Source: JBBROS01 sp965217935
GTDB taxonomy: Bacteria; Pseudomonadota; Alphaproteobacteria; Acetobacterales; Acetobacteraceae
Assembly (NCBI GenBank): GCA_965217935.1
Contig: OZ244581.1
Span: 806,001-870,000, forward strand
DNA: 64,000 nucleotides
Direction: 5' to 3'
In this document: piece after piece, positions 8,748 through 17,308 of the stretch
How the letters are laid out: each line of letters begins with the position of its first letter
How positions within the stretch are numbered: the stretch's first letter is position 1
Notes under the pieces: generated by a model
Seen by the model: only the letters and a program-made list of their open reading frames with translations
Told to the model about the DNA's origin: nothing
Databases searched by the model: none
Translations under genes and position numbers: made by a program

Positions 8748-11700
8748 ATGCCAAACGCCTCGTCCATCGACCCCGCGCTGCTCGACGACCTGAAATGGCG
8801 CTGCATCGGCCCCCCGCGCGGCGGGCGCGTGGTCGCCGTGGCCGGGGACGCCAGCGATCCGATGACCGCTTATTTCGGCGCCTGCGCCGGCGGGGTCTGG
8901 AAAACGACGGACGGCGGCGCCTATTGGCGTTGCGTCACGGACGGGTTCATGGGCACCGCCGCGGTGGGCGCGCTCGCGGTCTCGCGCTCCGACCCGAACG
9001 TGATCTACGCCGGCGCCGGGGAGACCACGATCCGCATCGACGTGTCCTACGGCGACGGCGTCTACAAGTCGACCGACGCGGGGCGGAGCTGGACCCATGC
9101 CGGCCTGCGCGACAGCAAGCACATCGGCGAGATCGCCATTCACCCGACCAACCCTGACATCGCCTACGTCGCGGCGCTCGGCGAGATTTTTGGCCCGAAC
9201 GAGCAGCGCGGCGTGTTCCGCACCCGCGACGGCTGCAGGACGTGGGAGCGCGTGCTGCACCGCGGGCCGGACGCCGGGTCGGTCGACATCTCGCTCGATG
9301 CCCACAACCCGCGCATCCTGTTCGCCACATTCTGGCAGACGCGGCGGAACTTCTGGAACCTGTCCAGCGGCGGCCCCGGCAGCGGGCTGTTCCGGTCCGT
9401 GGATGGCGGCGACACCTGGCAGGACATCTCGCGGCATCCGGGGCTGCCGGAGGGGATGCTCGGCAAGCTGGGGGTCAGCGTATCACCCGCAAAGCCGGGC
9501 CGGGTCTGGGCGCTGATCGAGGCGATGAACGAGCAGACGGGCCTGTATCGCTCGGACGATTACGGCGACACCTGGCGAGTGGTGAGCACGAGCCGGGACC
9601 TGATGCACCGGCCCTGGTACTACACGCACGTATTCGCCGACCCTGTTCATGCCGAAACCGTCTACGTCAACAACCTGCAGATGTGGCGCTCGACCGACGG
9701 CGGCGCGAACTTCACCGAAATCCTGACGCCGCACGGCGACAACCACGATCTGTGGATCGACCCGGTCAACCCGCGGCGCATGGTGCAGGGCAACGACGGC
9801 GGCGCGTGCTGTTCCTATAACGGCGGCGAGACCTGGTCGTCGGTTTACAACCAGCTTACGGCGCAGTTCTACCGTATCGCGACCGATGACCAGTATCCGT
9901 ATCGCGTGTATGGAACGCAGCAGGACAACACCGCGATCTCGGCGCCTTCGTCCAGTATTTGGGGGGCGATCACGCTCGGGGACTGCACCTATCCCGGCTC
10001 TGGCGAGAGCGGCTTCATCGCGCCGCACCCGGATGACCCGAACATCGTGTTCTGCGGCGCGATCGGCTCAAGCCCGGGCGGCGCCGGGGCGCTGCAGCGG
10101 TACGACCATCGGACCGGGCAGATCCAGTTGGTCAACGTCTGGCCGGAGGAATCGACCGGGGTCGCGCCGAAAGACATGAAATACCGCTTCGCCTGGACGT
10201 TCCCGATCATGTTTTCCCCGCACGACAGCGGGACGCTCTACGCCGCCGGCAACCGGGTGTTCCGCACGCGGGACCAGGGCATGAACTGGGAGGCGATCTC
10301 GCCGGACCTCAGCCTGAACGACCCGTCGCGGCAGGGGCACTCGGGCGGCGAGATCACGCGCGAGAGCGCCGGGGCGGAGGTCCACGCGACGTGCGCGTGC
10401 CTGGCCGAGAACCCGCATCGCGCCGGGGAGCTTTGGGCCACGACGGATGACGGCCTCGTGCATGTCAGCCGCGATGCCGGCGGCGAGTGGACCGACATGA
10501 CCCCGGCGGGAATGCCGCATCTGGCCTACGTCGGCTGCGTCGAGCTGTCGATGCACGATGCGGATACGATCTACCTGGCCGCGACCTGCTACAAGCTGGG
10601 AGACTACCGTCCATACCTGTTCCGCAGCACTAATGGCGGCGGCTCATGGTCCGCCATCAACGGCGACATCCCTGAGAACGAGATCACCCGCGTCATCCGC
10701 GCCGACCCGGCCCAGCCCGGCCTGCTGTTCGCCGGGACGGAGACCGGCATCTTCTTCAGCTTGGACCACGGGCAGAGCTGGTCGCGCATGGGGGGACGGT
10801 TTCCGATCACCCCAGTTTACGACCTCAAGATCAAGGGCGCCGACCTCGTTGCCGGCACGCATGGCCGGTCGTTCTGGATCCTGGACGATATTACGCCGCT
10901 GCGCGCCCTGGCCGCGGGGTCGAGCGGCACGCGGCTGTTCGCACCAAGCCCGGCCATTCGGACCAAATTGCATTTCGGGGCGCACCGCAGCAGCACGCCG
11001 GGCGTCTCCAGCGCGCTGACCTTCGGCATCGGCGGCGGCATCCGCACGACCGAGCGGCCGGGCGGGATCAAGCATCGGGAGCACCTCGACGTGGGCGAGA
11101 ACCCGCCGAACGGCGCCATCCTCTATTACTGGCTCGACCACCCCGCCGCTGTCCGCATCGCGATCCGGGATCGCGAGGGCGCCGAGATCATCCGCTTCGC
11201 AAGCGATGACGATGGCCTGCCCGCCGCGCGCCGGCCGGCGGGCAAGGCCGGGCTGAACCGGTTCGTATGGGATTTAAAGCATCCTGGGCCGCAGGCCATC
11301 GCGCCGGAGTCGGGCTTGCCGGATGCCGGCGCGTTGGCTGAAAGTCCTGACCCGCGGCCCGGCCCGACGGCGGTTCCGGGCGACTACGAAGCCGAACTCT
11401 CGGCCGGCGCCGAAACCCAGACGGCGCCGCTGAGGATTTTGCCGGACCCTCGGCTCTCGACCACGGCGAAGGCCTATGCCGAGCAGTTCGCGCTGTTGCA
11501 GGCGTTGAATGCCTCGTTGTCCAGGCTGAACGAGGCGGTAAACCGTATCCGCCGCCTCAAGCGCCGGCTGCGCGGCTTGAGCGACGCCGCCGAGGCGCAG
11601 GCCGAACTGAGCGCCAGGTGCGCCGCCGCCAGCGAGCGTCTGACCGCGATCGAGGCCGTGCTGGTGGACATCAACCGGGCCTCTCCCCGCGACGTGCTGC

Positions 11701-11930
11701 GCCACCCCGCCGGGCTGAACGATACGTTGGCGGACCTGATCAGCGCGGTTGCCATCTCTGATACGGCCCCGACCGCCTCGGCTGCCGCGGTGTCCCGGGA
11801 GACCATAGAGCGGGTCGATGCCGAGCTCGCCCGGATTGATGACCTGGCTGACGGAGCGTTGGCGGAGATCGACGGGCTTGCGGCCGAGCGGGGCCAGAAA
11901 TTCGGGACTGCCCGAGCAGGAGAACCTTAG
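8748..11930 (+). CDS. BNR/Asp-box (VPS10-like) propeller repeat protein
   Basis: 1060 residues. Residues about 15-720 hold many Asp-box motifs of S-x-D-G-G-x-x-W type, for example TTDGGAYW, STDAGRSW, SVDGGDTW, STDGGANF and STNGGGSW. This is the layout of sortilin/xyloglucanase-like propellers often named glycosyl hydrolase. A beta-rich segment follows at about 760-890, then a helical, coiled-coil-prone C-terminus around SRLNEAVNRIRRLKRRL. No signal peptide or lipobox is visible at MPNASSIDPALLDDLKW, which is unusual for a family that is often secreted. GGGGGATC lies upstream of the ATG. Enzymatic activity cannot be claimed. Confidence 0.85.
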   Translation: MPNASSIDPALLDDLKWRCIGPPRGGRVVAVAGDASDPMTAYFGACAGGVWKTTDGGAYWRCVTDGFMGTAAVGALAVSRSDPNVIYAGAGETTIRIDVSYGDGVYKSTDAGRSWTHAGLRDSKHIGEIAIHPTNPDIAYVAALGEIFGPNEQRGVFRTRDGCRTWERVLHRGPDAGSVDISLDAHNPRILFATFWQTRRNFWNLSSGGPGSGLFRSVDGGDTWQDISRHPGLPEGMLGKLGVSVSPAKPGRVWALIEAMNEQTGLYRSDDYGDTWRVVSTSRDLMHRPWYYTHVFADPVHAETVYVNNLQMWRSTDGGANFTEILTPHGDNHDLWIDPVNPRRMVQGNDGGACCSYNGGETWSSVYNQLTAQFYRIATDDQYPYRVYGTQQDNTAISAPSSSIWGAITLGDCTYPGSGESGFIAPHPDDPNIVFCGAIGSSPGGAGALQRYDHRTGQIQLVNVWPEESTGVAPKDMKYRFAWTFPIMFSPHDSGTLYAAGNRVFRTRDQGMNWEAISPDLSLNDPSRQGHSGGEITRESAGAEVHATCACLAENPHRAGELWATTDDGLVHVSRDAGGEWTDMTPAGMPHLAYVGCVELSMHDADTIYLAATCYKLGDYRPYLFRSTNGGGSWSAINGDIPENEITRVIRADPAQPGLLFAGTETGIFFSLDHGQSWSRMGGRFPITPVYDLKIKGADLVAGTHGRSFWILDDITPLRALAAGSSGTRLFAPSPAIRTKLHFGAHRSSTPGVSSALTFGIGGGIRTTERPGGIKHREHLDVGENPPNGAILYYWLDHPAAVRIAIRDREGAEIIRFASDDDGLPAARRPAGKAGLNRFVWDLKHPGPQAIAPESGLPDAGALAESPDPRPGPTAVPGDYEAELSAGAETQTAPLRILPDPRLSTTAKAYAEQFALLQALNASLSRLNEAVNRIRRLKRRLRGLSDAAEAQAELSARCAAASERLTAIEAVLVDINRASPRDVLRHPAGLNDTLADLISAVAISDTAPTASAAAVSRETIERVDAELARIDDLADGALAEIDGLAAERGQKFGTARAGEP

Positions 11931-11936
11931 CCTGCA

Positions 11937-11965
11937 ATCGCCCTGACTGGAAAAATCAGGGCGAT
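11937..11965 (+). terminator. hairpin after the BNR-repeat gene
   Basis: A perfect 10-bp stem ATCGCCCTGA / TCAGGGCGAT (11937-11946 and 11956-11965) encloses a 9-base loop containing AAAAA. It starts seven bases after the stop of the 8748-11930 gene. It is a good candidate 3' end signal, although no T-tract follows. Confidence 0.55.
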
Positions 11966-12583
11966 AGCCTGACGTGCCTTGATTGCAGAGCGACCGCATT
12001 CGGGACCATTTGGAAACAGCGAGGCCAGGCCGTTGCCCTGGACCCGTTCGGGCCGTAGGCCCACCCCTCGGCGCCCACCAATTTGCGGAACGCCCCAGCG
12101 GCGTGGAATGGGCCGAAGCATTTGAAGCAAAGCGGCGATGCGCCGCCGGCCGCGCATGAACCAGGGCGTCATGCTGCGCAGGACAACTTTCGCCGGCTGG
12201 TCCTCGCGCCTGCGTTCGGCAGGCCGGGCACGGCCGGCAGCATCGCGTATGCCCTTGGATGCCGCGAGGTGGAGCGCCATCGCCCACGACTAGAATGAGC
12301 CCGGCCCGGAAAGCGGATTTGGCTCTTCTCGAGGTCGAAGCCAGATGCCGGCGCACGAAGGCGAGGCGCTTGGCGTCACCTGCCAGGCCCGAATGATTGA
12401 CCAGCTCAGCTTCGGCAATGACGCAAACGCCTCGCGTGAGCCAGAGCTGCCAACGCGGGCTCTCACCTGCACGCCAAAGCCTCTCCCCACCCGGAACCCC
12501 GATTCCAAGCCCACGCGCCGGAACCCAGTAGGAGCCGGAGCCTTTCACTTGTCTCGGTTCCAAGCCTCCCATATGACCGTCGA
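11966..12583. other. 618-base gap without a recognisable gene
   Basis: Short open frames exist on both strands, but none has a convincing start, ribosome site or family motif. Codon patterns look irregular and every frame is broken. It may be decayed coding sequence, perhaps an old mobile element, but no terminal repeats are visible. Confidence 0.4.
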
Positions 12584-14119
12584 GTGACTTCTCACGTCCA
12601 AGCGTCTCAGGGTGTCATTGGATCCACGGCCTGGGCCCGCGTAGGGCGCTCCGCGAGGATGCGAGCCCGCGTCGCATGGGGCGGGGGGCTGTTGCTCGCG
12701 GTCGGCTACGCGATCGTCTATCTCGCCGACCGCAGCTTGCCCGGCAGCCAAGCCGCCCATCAGCTCGGTTGGTGGGGCTGGTTCGATCAAGCGGCTACGC
12801 TTCGCAGCACGGCGGCGCTGGCCCGTCTCGATCTTGATCCGTCCCAGCACCATTACCCTCTGGGCTACGCGCTGCTGGCGCTCCCGTTCTACTTGGTTGC
12901 CCAAAACCACGCATTCTTCTTCGTGGACCTGCTCTCGCTGCTCGGCGCCTATGCCGGCTTCGTCTTGCTTGCGCGCCGGCTGGCCTTGCCGGAGGCGCTT
13001 GCCGCAGCCCTGTTCGCGGCCGTGACGCTGGGCGACCGCGTCCTGCTCCGCCAATGGGTGCTGCCGTGGAACACGATACCCGTCGGCGCCTTCGCCTGGC
13101 TGCTCCTGGCCGCCTGCGCCGCATGGCTCGACGGCCGGCGGCGGCCGTTCATAGTCGGCGTCCTGTCCGGCGCCGTGGCGGCGTGCCGGCCGAGCGACGC
13201 CGTCGTGGCGCTTCCGGCTCTGCTGACGCTGGTCTGGGCGGAGCGGCGGACGTGGCGCGGCCAGTGGCGGGAGTGGGGGCGTCTCGCGGCGGGTGGGGCG
13301 CTCGTCGTGCTGCCGATGGTTGCCTTGCACCTCATGATCTATGGGCCGGCGCAGAGCAGCTATATGCGCAGCTCGGCGCAGATCGGCTTCACGCTGCACG
13401 ACATCGGCTGGAAGGCTTACGTCCTGCTCATTGATCCCTACCCTTGGTTCGCGGACGGCGCAGGGCTGCTGCAGCACGCCCCCTGGATCGCCCTCGGGTT
13501 GGCTGGCCTCGTCCCGGCCGCCGTGCGCGGCCCGAAGGACCGGATGCTCGCAGCGACGCTGGCCGCCCAAGGCTTGCTCTACATCTCATACGTGGACCTG
13601 CTGCCGACCGGGCTGTGGCGGTTCATGAACGTGCACTACTTCGCTTGGGTCTTGCCGGGTTTTGCGCTTCTAGGGGCGCTGCTGCTGCGCGACCTGGCCA
13701 AGCCCGGCCGGGCACGGCACGTCGCCTGGGTGTCGGCGGCCGTCACCGCGGCCCTGTTGTGCGTGCGCGTCGTTCCCAAGGCGGTCGCCGAGACGCAACC
13801 GGCGAAGGCCGTGGATTTCGCCGGGCCGTTGCCGCCGTTTCTCGACACGTTCTTCGCCGGCAGGCTGGCGATGCAGGACGCGAAGGGGCTGCTGCGCGAC
13901 AACACGGACATCCGCGGCTTCATCTACCCAGGCGGCGTCCGGGTCATCGCTTTGCGGCGGGGCATCGTGGGGCCGGTCAAGTGGCTGCCGGGGCACGCGC
14001 CGGAGGGATTTGCCGGCGCCAGCCCGAGCGCGCGGTGGGCCCCCTCCGTCCGCTTCGCCTGGCCGCCAGCCTGGCTGCAGCCAAGCCGGGCGCCGGCCAT
14101 TCCGGTGCCGCTCGAATAG
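12584..14119 (+). CDS. polytopic membrane protein, GT-C glycosyltransferase-like
   Basis: Up to 511 residues with roughly ten hydrophobic helices, for example GGGLLLAVGYAIVYLA, ALLALPFYLVA and WIALGLAGLVPAAV. An early loop with WFDQAATLRS and HYPLGYALLALPF resembles the lipid-linked-sugar GT-C pattern of an acidic residue in the first loop followed by a Y-P-x-G motif. The C-terminal 90 residues are soluble. The GTG at 12584 lacks an obvious ribosome site; the ATG at 12659 (MRARVAW) is an alternative. It is followed after one base by the acyltransferase pair and lies in a glycosyltransferase block, so a role in assembling a surface glycan is likely. Specificity is unknown. Confidence 0.65.
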   Translation: MTSHVQASQGVIGSTAWARVGRSARMRARVAWGGGLLLAVGYAIVYLADRSLPGSQAAHQLGWWGWFDQAATLRSTAALARLDLDPSQHHYPLGYALLALPFYLVAQNHAFFFVDLLSLLGAYAGFVLLARRLALPEALAAALFAAVTLGDRVLLRQWVLPWNTIPVGAFAWLLLAACAAWLDGRRRPFIVGVLSGAVAACRPSDAVVALPALLTLVWAERRTWRGQWREWGRLAAGGALVVLPMVALHLMIYGPAQSSYMRSSAQIGFTLHDIGWKAYVLLIDPYPWFADGAGLLQHAPWIALGLAGLVPAAVRGPKDRMLAATLAAQGLLYISYVDLLPTGLWRFMNVHYFAWVLPGFALLGALLLRDLAKPGRARHVAWVSAAVTAALLCVRVVPKAVAETQPAKAVDFAGPLPPFLDTFFAGRLAMQDAKGLLRDNTDIRGFIYPGGVRVIALRRGIVGPVKWLPGHAPEGFAGASPSARWAPSVRFAWPPAWLQPSRAPAIPVPLE

Positions 14120-14120
14120 A

Positions 14121-15197
14121 ATGTCCTCAAGCACGGCGTCCTCGCGGTTCACGGGCAGCAATTTCACGGCCTTGCGGCTGTTCGCGGTCGTGCTCGTGAT
14201 CTACGGCAACGGCCTGGTGCTGACGGGCGCGCCCGCTTCCGGGCTATGGGGCGCGCCCTTTCCGCGGATCGGCCTCGACCTGCTGTTCGCGGTCAGCGGC
14301 TATCTCGCGGCCGGCAGTTGGGATCGCCTGCCGCGGCTGGCGCCATACCTGACGAAGCGTGCGTTACGCCTGTTCCCCGGCCTGGCCGCCTGCGTGCTGG
14401 CGACGATCCTCGTCATCGGCCCGCTCGCGACGCGCCTGTCGCTGAAGGACTACCTGCTCGACGCGCATACGCGCCAATACCTCGGCAACATCCTCCTCGT
14501 GCAGCAGCTATGGCTACCCGGGGTGTTCGAAGGCCAGCCCTGGGTCGGCACTGTCAACCCGATGCTGTGGACGCTGGTGCCGGGGGCGGCCTGTTGCCTG
14601 CTCGTGCCGCTGCTCGGGCAGGCGCCGCCGCGTTTCCGCGCCGGCGTGACAGCGGGGAGCGCGGCCATCTTCGCCGTGGCCGCGTTCGCCATGCAAATCG
14701 AGGACTTGAAGCCGCCGCCGCTGCTGTTCCGGGTGAGCCTGGTCGACATGCTCACCGAGATCCCTTTCTTCCTACTCGGCGCGTGGCTCGCAATGTTGGA
14801 GCAACGCCGCGGCGAGAGCCTCTGGCGGCCCGATCTCGCGATGCTGTGCTTCGCCGCCAACTGGGGGGTCGCGAGCTGGCTCGGGAGCTGGACCATCGTG
14901 CTGGAGTGGCTGACGCTGCCCTACATGGCCGTCTGCTTCGGGCGGATGCACATGCCGCTGCTGCGACGGCTCGCGCCGCTGGGCAACCCGTCATTCGGCT
15001 TTTTCCTCTACGCCTTTCCCATCCAGCAACTCATCGTGGCGCGGCTTCCGGGCAACCCGCATCCCATCCTGTCGTGCATGGCCCTGGCGTTGGTGGCCGG
15101 GCTGCTGTCGTGGCGCCTGGTCGAGCGCCCGGCGCTGCTCTGGTCCGCAGGGCTGCGGCCCAGGGTCGGGCGGCTGTCATTGCGGGGCGTCAAGTGA
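14121..15197 (+). CDS. acyltransferase 3 family membrane protein, active-site His replaced
   Basis: 358 residues with about ten hydrophobic segments, OafA/ExoZ-like. It aligns end to end with its downstream neighbour: NFTALRLFAVVLVIYGNG against NFDALRVMAALMVIHGHG, then GLDLLFAVSGYL and KRALRLFPG. The histidine that ends the first helix in this family is Asn30 here (14208-14210). The nearby His is Tyr. The KRALR arginines are kept. The ATG at 14121 follows the previous stop by one base; longer in-frame starts would overlap that gene. The last four bases overlap the next gene. Loss of the His suggests an inactive or altered paralogue, possibly a partner of the second copy. Confidence 0.85.
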   Translation: MSSSTASSRFTGSNFTALRLFAVVLVIYGNGLVLTGAPASGLWGAPFPRIGLDLLFAVSGYLAAGSWDRLPRLAPYLTKRALRLFPGLAACVLATILVIGPLATRLSLKDYLLDAHTRQYLGNILLVQQLWLPGVFEGQPWVGTVNPMLWTLVPGAACCLLVPLLGQAPPRFRAGVTAGSAAIFAVAAFAMQIEDLKPPPLLFRVSLVDMLTEIPFFLLGAWLAMLEQRRGESLWRPDLAMLCFAANWGVASWLGSWTIVLEWLTLPYMAVCFGRMHMPLLRRLAPLGNPSFGFFLYAFPIQQLIVARLPGNPHPILSCMALALVAGLLSWRLVERPALLWSAGLRPRVGRLSLRGVK

Positions 15198-16273
15198 CGG
15201 CAACGCTCGACGACGGACGCCGCAACAATTTCGATGCGCTCCGGGTCATGGCGGCGCTGATGGTCATTCACGGGCATGGCTGGGTGCTCGCTGGCGGGCC
15301 AGGCCCGGGGCTGTGGGGCGTGCCGTTCGCCAGGGTCGGGCTCGACGTGTTCTTTTCCATCAGCGGCTATCTCGTGACCGGGAGCTGGGAACGCACGCCG
15401 CGCCTCGGCACGTTCCTGTCCAAGCGCGCGCTGCGCATATTCCCTGGCCTGATCGCCTGCGTGATCTTGACCGTCGCGGCGCTTGGCCCGGCCATGACAC
15501 GGCTTCCCTTGGCCGAATACGCCGCCAGCGGCGACGCCTACCGCTATCTCGCCAACATCGCTCTGCGCAACGAGCTGTTCCTGCCCGGCGTCTTCGATGG
15601 CCTGCGCGAACGCGGCGCCGTCAACGGCTCGCTGTGGAGCCTGCTGCCCGAGTTTCTCTGCTATCTCACCGTGCCGCTGCTGGCCGTTTTGGCCGGACGA
15701 AGCCGCCCTCCCGTGCTCGCCCTGCTTGCCGGGGCGTTCGGCGGCCTGGGGCTGTTCTTGTTCTATGGCTACCAAGGGCCGGTGGCCTACATTTACGCGG
15801 TTGACCTGAAATACGCCTTCGTCGAAGTGCCGTTCTTCTTCGTCGGCTCGCTCCTTTGCCTGCTCAACGCGCGCGTGGGGGAGCGGCTTTGGCGGGCGGA
15901 CCTCTGCCTTCTGTTCTTCGTCGCCAATTACGCCGTATCAAGCTGGTTCGACTGGTGGAATGTGCCGATCGAGTGGTTCACGCTGCCGTATATGGTGATC
16001 TGCTTCGGGCGCATGTCGATGCCGGTGCTGCGACGGACCGGGCGGTTCGGCGACGTGTCGTATGGCCTCTACCTTTATGCCTTCCCGATACAGCAGCTTG
16101 TGCTGGCGCTCATGCCGGACACGCCGTGGCCGGTCCTCACCTGCGTCCTGCTGACGACGCCGCTCGCGTTCCTCTCATGGCATTTGGTCGAGCGTCCGGC
16201 GCTGCGATGGCGCCCGCGTGTCCGTATCCCGTCAGCGCCGGCCGAACAGCCGCCGCAGCCGTCCGCCGGTTGA
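15194..16273 (+). CDS. acyltransferase 3 family membrane protein
   Basis: 359 residues, same family as its upstream neighbour and probably its tandem duplicate. The catalytic-type His is present (His28 in VIHGHGWVL), as are VGLDVFFSISGYL and SKRALRIFPG. Such enzymes move acyl groups (often acetyl) across the inner membrane onto sugars of lipopolysaccharide, exopolysaccharide or peptidoglycan. The GTG start at 15194 overlaps the previous stop (GTGA) with GGGG upstream, so the two are co-translated. The 3' end overlaps the convergent methyltransferase gene by 42 bases. Confidence 0.88.
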   Translation: MTATLDDGRRNNFDALRVMAALMVIHGHGWVLAGGPGPGLWGVPFARVGLDVFFSISGYLVTGSWERTPRLGTFLSKRALRIFPGLIACVILTVAALGPAMTRLPLAEYAASGDAYRYLANIALRNELFLPGVFDGLRERGAVNGSLWSLLPEFLCYLTVPLLAVLAGRSRPPVLALLAGAFGGLGLFLFYGYQGPVAYIYAVDLKYAFVEVPFFFVGSLLCLLNARVGERLWRADLCLLFFVANYAVSSWFDWWNVPIEWFTLPYMVICFGRMSMPVLRRTGRFGDVSYGLYLYAFPIQQLVLALMPDTPWPVLTCVLLTTPLAFLSWHLVERPALRWRPRVRIPSAPAEQPPQPSAG

Positions 16274-17308
16274 GGCGGCAGGGGCGGGCCGCGTATCGGG
16301 CGGCAGGCCGGGCCAGTCCGAATAGCCGATGCGTGCGCTTTGCTCCTCGGTCAGCGGCGGGCGCGGCGTGTCCCGGCGCCGGGCGACGATAGCGGTCTGG
16401 TAGTGCGGCAGCACGCCGTGCCGGGTCAGCAACTGCTCGATCAGGATGATGAGCTGGGCCACGGTCTGGTCCTTCGGCTCGGTCCAGTCGAAGTTCGGCA
16501 ACAGGCCGCTGAAGAACGGGCGCATGATCGTGCCGCCGGAATCCGCCCGGTCGATCACGTCGAACCATTGATAGGTCAGCGGCAGGATGCGCGAAGCGTG
16601 GACGCCCTCGGATGGGTCATGCTGCAGCATCCATTCCCGCGACGGCCTCGGCCCGGTTTCGCGCACGGCGTTGGCGTTCGCGTCCCAGCGGTATTGCGGC
16701 GCGAGGCAGGCGTGGATCTCGTCCATGACCGCCACGACCTCCGGATGCCAGACATGCAGGTCCGGCCCGACATACTCGTCGTAGACCAGCAGCCCGCCCG
16801 GACGCAGCACCCGGTGCATCAGCGCGAACATGTCCTCGATGCGGTCGAAATGGTGGATCGCGGCCTGGACGAAAACGACGTCGAAGCTGCCGCCCGGTAT
16901 GCCGTCTTCGAGGACGTCGGCCGCGCGCATCTCGATCCGGTCGGAAAGCCCGGCCTCGCGAAACCGCGCGGTCGCCCGCTCGACCGCGGTGGCCGACATC
17001 TCGTAGGCGACGATGTGCTGGGCGAAGTTCTGCCGCAGCAGGTGCTCCTCGGTGAACGCCATCCCCGAGCCGAGCGCCAGCATCCGGGCGGGCGGCGGCG
17101 TCAAGAAGGCGCGGCCGACCCGGTCGAGGTTGTAGCCGTCGATCGACCCGGTCTGCGGCCGGGCCACGGCGCGCTGATACAGGAAGGCGTGCTGCGTGTA
17201 GTCGGTCGGGTCGCCTTTGATGACCGGCTGCGTGCCGACGTGCTGGTTGCCCTCGTATCGCTGATCCCAGATACGGGTCGCTTCGGTCCTGTCGGCGGCA
17301 TCCGTCAT
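16232..17308 (-). CDS. class I SAM-dependent methyltransferase
   Basis: 358 residues. The SAM-binding strand reads MLALGSGMAF, a variant of the usual LDxGCGxG. The acidic second strand (IVAYEMSA), MRAADVLED, FDVVFVQAAIHHF and VLRPGGLLVYDEYVG complete a Rossmann methyltransferase core between residues about 85 and 210. The C-terminal third carries a substrate-specific region. ATG 17308 is chosen for a strong AGGAG six bases upstream and an ATGA overlap with the preceding glycosyltransferase stop. The polysaccharide context suggests glycan or nucleotide-sugar methylation; the acceptor is unknown. Confidence 0.85.
   Translation of the reverse strand: MTDAADRTEATRIWDQRYEGNQHVGTQPVIKGDPTDYTQHAFLYQRAVARPQTGSIDGYNLDRVGRAFLTPPPARMLALGSGMAFTEEHLLRQNFAQHIVAYEMSATAVERATARFREAGLSDRIEMRAADVLEDGIPGGSFDVVFVQAAIHHFDRIEDMFALMHRVLRPGGLLVYDEYVGPDLHVWHPEVVAVMDEIHACLAPQYRWDANANAVRETGPRPSREWMLQHDPSEGVHASRILPLTYQWFDVIDRADSGGTIMRPFFSGLLPNFDWTEPKDQTVAQLIILIEQLLTRHGVLPHYQTAIVARRRDTPRPPLTEEQSARIGYSDWPGLPPDTRPAPAASTGGRLRRLFGRR

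Noticed and set aside
11274..12572. Minus-strand frame spanning the BNR gene end and the following gap
   Set aside because: Half is antisense to the BNR protein. The remainder is rich in Arg, Pro and Ser with no start signal or family match.
16232..16273. Overlap of convergent acyltransferase and methyltransferase genes as a sign of a wrong gene end
   Set aside because: Both frames stay open with sensible C-termini. A 42-base convergent overlap is tolerable in dense genomes.
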